64,000 bases of DNA from Polaribacter dokdonensis (GTDB lineage Bacteria > Bacteroidota > Bacteroidia > Flavobacteriales > Flavobacteriaceae). This document shows, one piece after another, positions 60,066 through 64,000 of the stretch (positions within the stretch are counted from its first letter, which is position 1; each line of letters starts with the position of its first letter). The stretch lies in contig NZ_CP101505.1 of NCBI RefSeq assembly GCF_024362345.1, positions 454,001 through 518,000 of the forward strand, written 5' to 3'. Made by a program: the position numbers and the translations under genes. The notes under the pieces are model-generated. The model did no database searches, was not told the origin of the DNA, and saw only the letters and a list, made by a program, of their open reading frames with translations.

Positions 60066-61242
60066 ACATCTAAAGAAACTTCTTGTAGTACTGTTAATTG
60101 GTAGTTTATATAGCTGTTCAGAAACTGATTGGGAAGAAAACTTTAATTACAAAGAAAAAAGTCCTTTTGGCACTTACATTCTTAATCAGGAATTAAACGA
60201 TCTATTTCCAAAAGATAGTATAATAACTCTAAAGAAGAACTTCCAAGACTATTTGGTTGATCATTCAGATTTATCTGCTAACTATTTCTGCTTAAATTTT
60301 AGTTTAAATAAATTAGATGAAAATGGTATAGATTCATTGTTATCATTTGTAAACAAAGGAAATAATGCATTTATTTCTGTTGAGTATTTTAACAAAGATT
60401 TTGAAGAAAAGTTAGAATTCACTGCAAATAATTTAAGTAAAGACACTTATCTCTATGAAGATTTAAAAAAATTGAAAGGTGAATTTTATTTAAATACTCT
60501 AAAAGCAAAATATACCTTTGATAGAAATATTAAGCGAAACTATTTTGTTACTTACAATACAACAAAAACTGTAGTTTTAGGCTCAGCTGAAATTGATACA
60601 GAGTTAGTGCCAAATTTTATTAGGATAACTCATGGTAAAGGAGCTTTTTATTTACATACAAACCCTATAGTTTTTACTAACTATTATTTGTTAAAAGACA
60701 ATAATAAATATGCAAATCAAGTGCTTTCTTACCTTCCACCTTCAACCATTATTTGGGATCCTCAATTAAGATACAGCAAAAATTCAGATCAAAATAAAGA
60801 TAACACTTCTGTTTTTGATTTTTTCTTGAAACACAACACATTAACTTGGTTCTTAATTTTACTAATAGTTGGAGTTTTAATGTTTATGCTGTTTAATGCT
60901 AAAAGAAAACAAAGACCAATTCCTATTATTCCAAGTTTAGAAAATACAACTGTAGCTTTTACACAAACTATTTCTAGTTTGTATTTAAAAGAACAAAATC
61001 ATAAAAATTTAGTTGATAAAGCTATTCGTTTTTTTCTGGAAAAAGTTCGAACTAAATATTTATTAAATACTAGTAAATTAAATAATGATTTTATTACAAA
61101 TCTAGCAGCTAAATCTGGTAATGATTTGGCAAATACAAAATACCTTGTAAATACAATTAAAACTTTAAATAAAAAGGCAGAATGCACTCAAGAAGAGTTG
61201 TTTGTGCTACAAAAAATGATTACAAAATTCTTTAAAAAATAA
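60058..61242 (+). CDS. DUF4350-domain protein
   Basis: 394-aa protein. The start (MSRHLKKLLVVLLIGSLYSC) looks like a lipoprotein signal with Cys20. KEKSPFGTYILNQELNDLFP opens the DUF4350-like domain, whose pattern is that of a class-I amidotransferase/ABC-accessory-like fold. A transmembrane segment lies at ~262-282 (LTWFLILLIVGVLMFMLFN), followed by a cytosolic tail (~290-394, rich in Lys/Asn). DUF4350 genes precede MoxR ATPases in many genomes, as here. Confidence 0.82.
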   Translation: MSRHLKKLLVVLLIGSLYSCSETDWEENFNYKEKSPFGTYILNQELNDLFPKDSIITLKKNFQDYLVDHSDLSANYFCLNFSLNKLDENGIDSLLSFVNKGNNAFISVEYFNKDFEEKLEFTANNLSKDTYLYEDLKKLKGEFYLNTLKAKYTFDRNIKRNYFVTYNTTKTVVLGSAEIDTELVPNFIRITHGKGAFYLHTNPIVFTNYYLLKDNNKYANQVLSYLPPSTIIWDPQLRYSKNSDQNKDNTSVFDFFLKHNTLTWFLILLIVGVLMFMLFNAKRKQRPIPIIPSLENTTVAFTQTISSLYLKEQNHKNLVDKAIRFFLEKVRTKYLLNTSKLNNDFITNLAAKSGNDLANTKYLVNTIKTLNKKAECTQEELFVLQKMITKFFKK

Positions 61243-61246
61243 AATT

Positions 61247-62251
61247 ATGGAACAATATAATGAAGAGCAAAATAAAGAGGGTTTATCTTTTGAAAACAGA
61301 ATAGATTTATCTGAATTACAAGCTAGTGTTCTAAAGATAAAAAAGCAATTACAGAAAGTTATTGTGGGCCAAAAAGAAATGGTTGATTTACTCTTAGTTT
61401 CTTTATTAGCAAATGGTCATGTTTTAATTGAAGGTGTGCCTGGAGTTGCAAAAACAATTACTGCTAAATTATTGTCAAAAACAATAAATGTTGATTTTAG
61501 TAGAATTCAATTTACGCCAGATTTAATGCCTTCAGACATCTTAGGAACTTCTGTTTTTAATGCTAAGAATTCAGATTTCGAATTCAAAAAAGGACCTATC
61601 TTTTCAAATATGGTGCTAATAGACGAAATAAATAGAGCTCCTGCTAAAACGCAGGCTGCTTTGTTTGAAGTTATGGAAGAAAAACAAATTACTATGGATG
61701 GTACTACCTATAAAATGGATGAACCCTTTGTAGTTTTAGCCACACAAAACCCTATAGAACAAGAAGGAACCTATAGATTACCAGAAGCACAATTAGACCG
61801 ATTTTTGTTTAAAGTAGTTGTGGAATATCCTAATGCTGATGAGGAACTAGAAATTATTATGAAAGAACAGGCTTTAGAGAATAAAACAAAGGCCAGCAAA
61901 ATAGAAACGATTATTGAAGGTTCTAAAATTGTAGAATATAGAGCATTAGTAAATCAAGTTAAAATAGAAGAAAACCTACTTAAATATATTGCCAATGTTG
62001 TAGTAAACACAAGATCAAACTCGTTCTTATATTTAGGTGCTTCTCCAAGAGCTAGTATTGCAATATTAAATGCTTCAAAGGTTTTTGCAGCTATTGAAGG
62101 TAGAGATTTTGTTACTCCAGAAGATATTAAAAAAGCTACTGTACCTGTTTTACAACATAGGGTTATTGTTACTCCTGAAAGAGAAATGGAAGGTTTAACC
62201 AGCAAACAGATTATAGAACAAATTATAGAAACTGTAGAAATTCCTAGATAA
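61247..62251 (+). CDS. MoxR-family AAA+ ATPase
   Basis: 334-aa chaperone-like ATPase. Walker A is in LIEGVPGVAKTITAKLLSKT (~63), Walker B is in FSNMVLIDEINRAPAKTQAA (~125), with sensor 1 in VVLATQNPIEQEGTYRLPEAQLDRF and an arginine-finger region after it. The C-terminal lid (~245-334) includes LGASPRASIAILNASKVFA. MoxR proteins act with DUF58 and VWA proteins in assembling or activating protein complexes; here DUF58 starts 3 nt after the stop. Confidence 0.94.
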   Translation: MEQYNEEQNKEGLSFENRIDLSELQASVLKIKKQLQKVIVGQKEMVDLLLVSLLANGHVLIEGVPGVAKTITAKLLSKTINVDFSRIQFTPDLMPSDILGTSVFNAKNSDFEFKKGPIFSNMVLIDEINRAPAKTQAALFEVMEEKQITMDGTTYKMDEPFVVLATQNPIEQEGTYRLPEAQLDRFLFKVVVEYPNADEELEIIMKEQALENKTKASKIETIIEGSKIVEYRALVNQVKIEENLLKYIANVVVNTRSNSFLYLGASPRASIAILNASKVFAAIEGRDFVTPEDIKKATVPVLQHRVIVTPEREMEGLTSKQIIEQIIETVEIPR

Positions 62252-62253
62252 GT

Positions 62254-63588
62254 TTGAAAAGCTTTTACAACTCACTTTTTATAAATAAACGCTTCTTTTA
62301 TGCTTTAGCCATAATTACAACCCTTTTTGTGGTTGGTTTTTTCGCTTCTATATTTTTTGAGATCGCAAAAATATTGGTAATCGTTTTAAGTGTTTTATTA
62401 ATTATTGATTGTGCACTACTCTACCAAACTAAAATTGGAATATCTGCTTCTAGATTATTACCAGAAAGACTTTCTAATGGTGATGAAAATAAAATTACGT
62501 TAGAAATTAAAAACGACTATAATTTTATCACTCATTTAGAATTGATAGAAGAATTACCTTATCAATTTCAGAAAAGAGATTTTATATTTAGACTTAAATT
62601 ACAAAAAAAGGAATCGAAAACGTTAAAATATAGCCTAAATCCAAAGGAAAGAGGTGTTTATAGTTTTGGGAATTTAAATGTTTATGTCAATTCTGGTTTA
62701 CAATTAGCAACTAGAAAATACATTTTAGCAGATGAGAAAGAGTTAAAATGTTATCCTTCTTTTTTAAAACTAAGAGAGTTTGATTTTCAAACCTTTAACA
62801 ATTCTGTAGTTTCTTATGGTAATAAAAAGGTTAGAAGACTAGGTAACTCATTAGAATTTGAGCAAATTAAAGAATATGTTTCTGGAGATGATATCAGAAC
62901 TTTAAATTGGAAAGCTACAGCCAAAAGTAACCAACTAATGATTAATCAATATATGGAAGAGAAATCACAGTCTGTATATTGTATTATCGATAAAGGTAGA
63001 GCCATGCAAATGGAGTTTGAAGGTTTAAGTTTGTTAGATTATGCTGTAAACACAACTTTAGCTATCAGCAATATCATTTTAAAGAAACAAGATAAGGCAG
63101 GTATTTTATCCTTCTCTAAAAAGCTAGAAGATTTAGTAGTTGCAGAAAAACGTAACTCTCAAATGAGCTTAATTTCTGAAGCTTTATATCATATTAAAAC
63201 AGATTTTTCAGAATCTGACTTTAGTAGTCTTTACACAGTCGTAAAAAGAAAAATTAGGCAAAGAAGTTTACTAATTTTATTTTCTAATTTTGAAACGCTA
63301 GATGGTTTAAATAGACAACTCCCCTATTTACGAGCCTTGGCTAAAAATCACTTAGTACTTATTGTATTTTTTAAAAATACAGAGCTAAACGTTTTAATAG
63401 AAAAAGAATCGAAAAACATACAAGATGTTTATGATACAATAATTGCAGAGAAGTTTCTTTATGAGAAAAAACAAATTGTGAATGAATTAAAAAAATATGG
63501 AATTCAATCAGTATTAACAACACCTAAAAAACTTACAGGAGATGCTATAGGTAAATATTTAAACTTAAAATCAAGAGGATTGTTTTAA
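62254..63588 (+). CDS. DUF58-domain protein (MoxR partner)
   Basis: 444-aa protein, two hydrophobic segments near the N-terminus (~13-50), then the DUF58 core. RRLGNSLEFEQIKEYVSGDD and IRTLNWKATAKSNQLMINQY (~200-240) are the signature. The rest is VWA-like (CIIDKGRAMQMEFEGLSLLD, ~250). The start is TTG, 3 nt after the MoxR stop. It likely delivers a MoxR-controlled MIDAS-like function; the ligand is unknown. Confidence 0.92.
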   Translation: MKSFYNSLFINKRFFYALAIITTLFVVGFFASIFFEIAKILVIVLSVLLIIDCALLYQTKIGISASRLLPERLSNGDENKITLEIKNDYNFITHLELIEELPYQFQKRDFIFRLKLQKKESKTLKYSLNPKERGVYSFGNLNVYVNSGLQLATRKYILADEKELKCYPSFLKLREFDFQTFNNSVVSYGNKKVRRLGNSLEFEQIKEYVSGDDIRTLNWKATAKSNQLMINQYMEEKSQSVYCIIDKGRAMQMEFEGLSLLDYAVNTTLAISNIILKKQDKAGILSFSKKLEDLVVAEKRNSQMSLISEALYHIKTDFSESDFSSLYTVVKRKIRQRSLLILFSNFETLDGLNRQLPYLRALAKNHLVLIVFFKNTELNVLIEKESKNIQDVYDTIIAEKFLYEKKQIVNELKKYGIQSVLTTPKKLTGDAIGKYLNLKSRGLF

Positions 63589-63635
63589 TTAATTATTTAT
63601 ATTTCCACATCAAAACAAACTAAAAAACAATTTCT

Positions 63636-63980
63636 ATGAGTACACTTAAATTAAAATTAAAAAAGATTGATGCCCTAAAATATGGTATAATAACTGGAAC
63701 CTTAATGGCTTTTATTGTTTTTATAATGGTTGCAATAGCATTTTTATTTACCAGTTTATTTGGTATAGGTGCAGCAGGCTCTGATGCTTATGCTTTAGGA
63801 GCTATTTTTGGAGGAGGAATTTTTATGCTAATTCTTGCACCAATTTTATACTTTGTTTTTGGTTTTATTTTTGGATGGATAAGTACATTGGTTTTTAATT
63901 TTATTTTAAAGAAAACTGGAGGGTTAGATATTGAGTTTGAAAAAACAGGATTAGATTTACAACAAATTGGTAACGAATAG
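63636..63980 (+). CDS. Small membrane protein of unknown function
   Basis: 114-aa protein with two long hydrophobic segments (~18-42, GIITGTLMAFIVFIMVAIAF; ~55-88, LGAIFGGGIFMLILAPILYF) and a C-terminal hydrophilic tail (LDIEFEKTGLDLQQIGNE). The N-terminus is basic (MSTLKLKLKKIDALKYG). It resembles small DUF3566-type membrane proteins in layout only. It follows the DUF58 gene by 47 nt, possibly in the same operon. Confidence 0.75.
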   Translation: MSTLKLKLKKIDALKYGIITGTLMAFIVFIMVAIAFLFTSLFGIGAAGSDAYALGAIFGGGIFMLILAPILYFVFGFIFGWISTLVFNFILKKTGGLDIEFEKTGLDLQQIGNE

Positions 63981-64000
63981 TAAAAGAAAATAAATGAATT

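Noticed and set aside
1..64000. tRNA, rRNA, IS elements, prophage, CRISPR arrays
   Set aside because: No rRNA or tRNA-like cloverleaf, transposase, integrase, tail gene or regularly spaced direct repeats were seen; the only direct repeats are the T9SS module and the mini wHTH units.

Overview
This window comes from an AT-rich member of the Flavobacteriaceae (Bacteroidota), most like a marine Polaribacter/Tenacibaculum-type organism. The evidence is a very low G+C content, a protein with a type IX secretion (T9SS) C-terminal tail, a bacillithiol synthesis gene (bshA), a transketolase split into separate genes, a purA-fur-relA gene order, DUF3810 and 'asparagine synthetase B'-type proteins, and promoters of the Bacteroidota form (TTG, about 17-23 nt, then TAnnTTTG or TAnnTTCG) instead of sigma70 -35/-10 boxes. 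The genus is inference. I found no rRNA, tRNA, IS element, prophage or CRISPR array. Most of the window reads as ordinary chromosome.

Layout. 1-17 kb is mostly minus-strand housekeeping: an LptF/G permease (cut by the window edge), lolA, ftsK, dgkA, tpx, a TtcA-like tRNA thiolase, a class-III aminotransferase, an OstA/LptA-like protein, purA, a Fur-family regulator, relA/spoT, an M48 protease, polyphosphate glucokinase and a TrmH-type methyltransferase; a MATE exporter lies on plus. 17-23 kb holds a small secreted protein, two exported amidohydrolase-like proteins and a DUF3810 protein. 23-31.7 kb has dnaB, a periplasmic amidotransferase-like protein, the N-terminal half of transketolase without its partner, bshA, a DUF937 protein, a Na+/dicarboxylate-type symporter and a rhodanese.

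31.7-39.9 kb is a complete histidine operon, hisG-D-C-B-H-A-(lipoprotein)-F-IE. In front of it is an apparent attenuator: a Bacteroidota-type promoter, an 18-codon leader peptide with four consecutive His codons, and an intrinsic terminator just before hisG. 39.9-44.5 kb is a mixed set of small envelope and stress genes, including a 51-codon YqaE/Pmp3 gene.

44.5-52 kb looks like an electrophile/redox-stress island: an old-yellow-enzyme reductase, a peroxiredoxin-like protein, three tandem 67-aa putative winged-helix proteins (each with its own promoter and terminator), a DJ-1/PfpI protein, an HxlR regulator divergent from a nitroreductase with two similar operator-like dyads between them, and a KefF-KefC pair. 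As the organism encodes BshA, the Kef channel may respond to bacillithiol adducts rather than glutathione ones (inference). 52-57.5 kb has a cupin, a CsgG-like protein, a T9SS cargo with a duplicated module, an arsR-acr3 pair with two matching operator-like dyads, and a lipocalin-like lipoprotein gene broken by a 1-nt frameshift in a poly-A run. 57.5-64 kb is the conserved RDD / SpoIIM / DUF4129 / DUF4350 / MoxR / DUF58 cluster. The most notable items are the his attenuator, the mini winged-helix triplet, the ars operators and the frameshifted lipoprotein.
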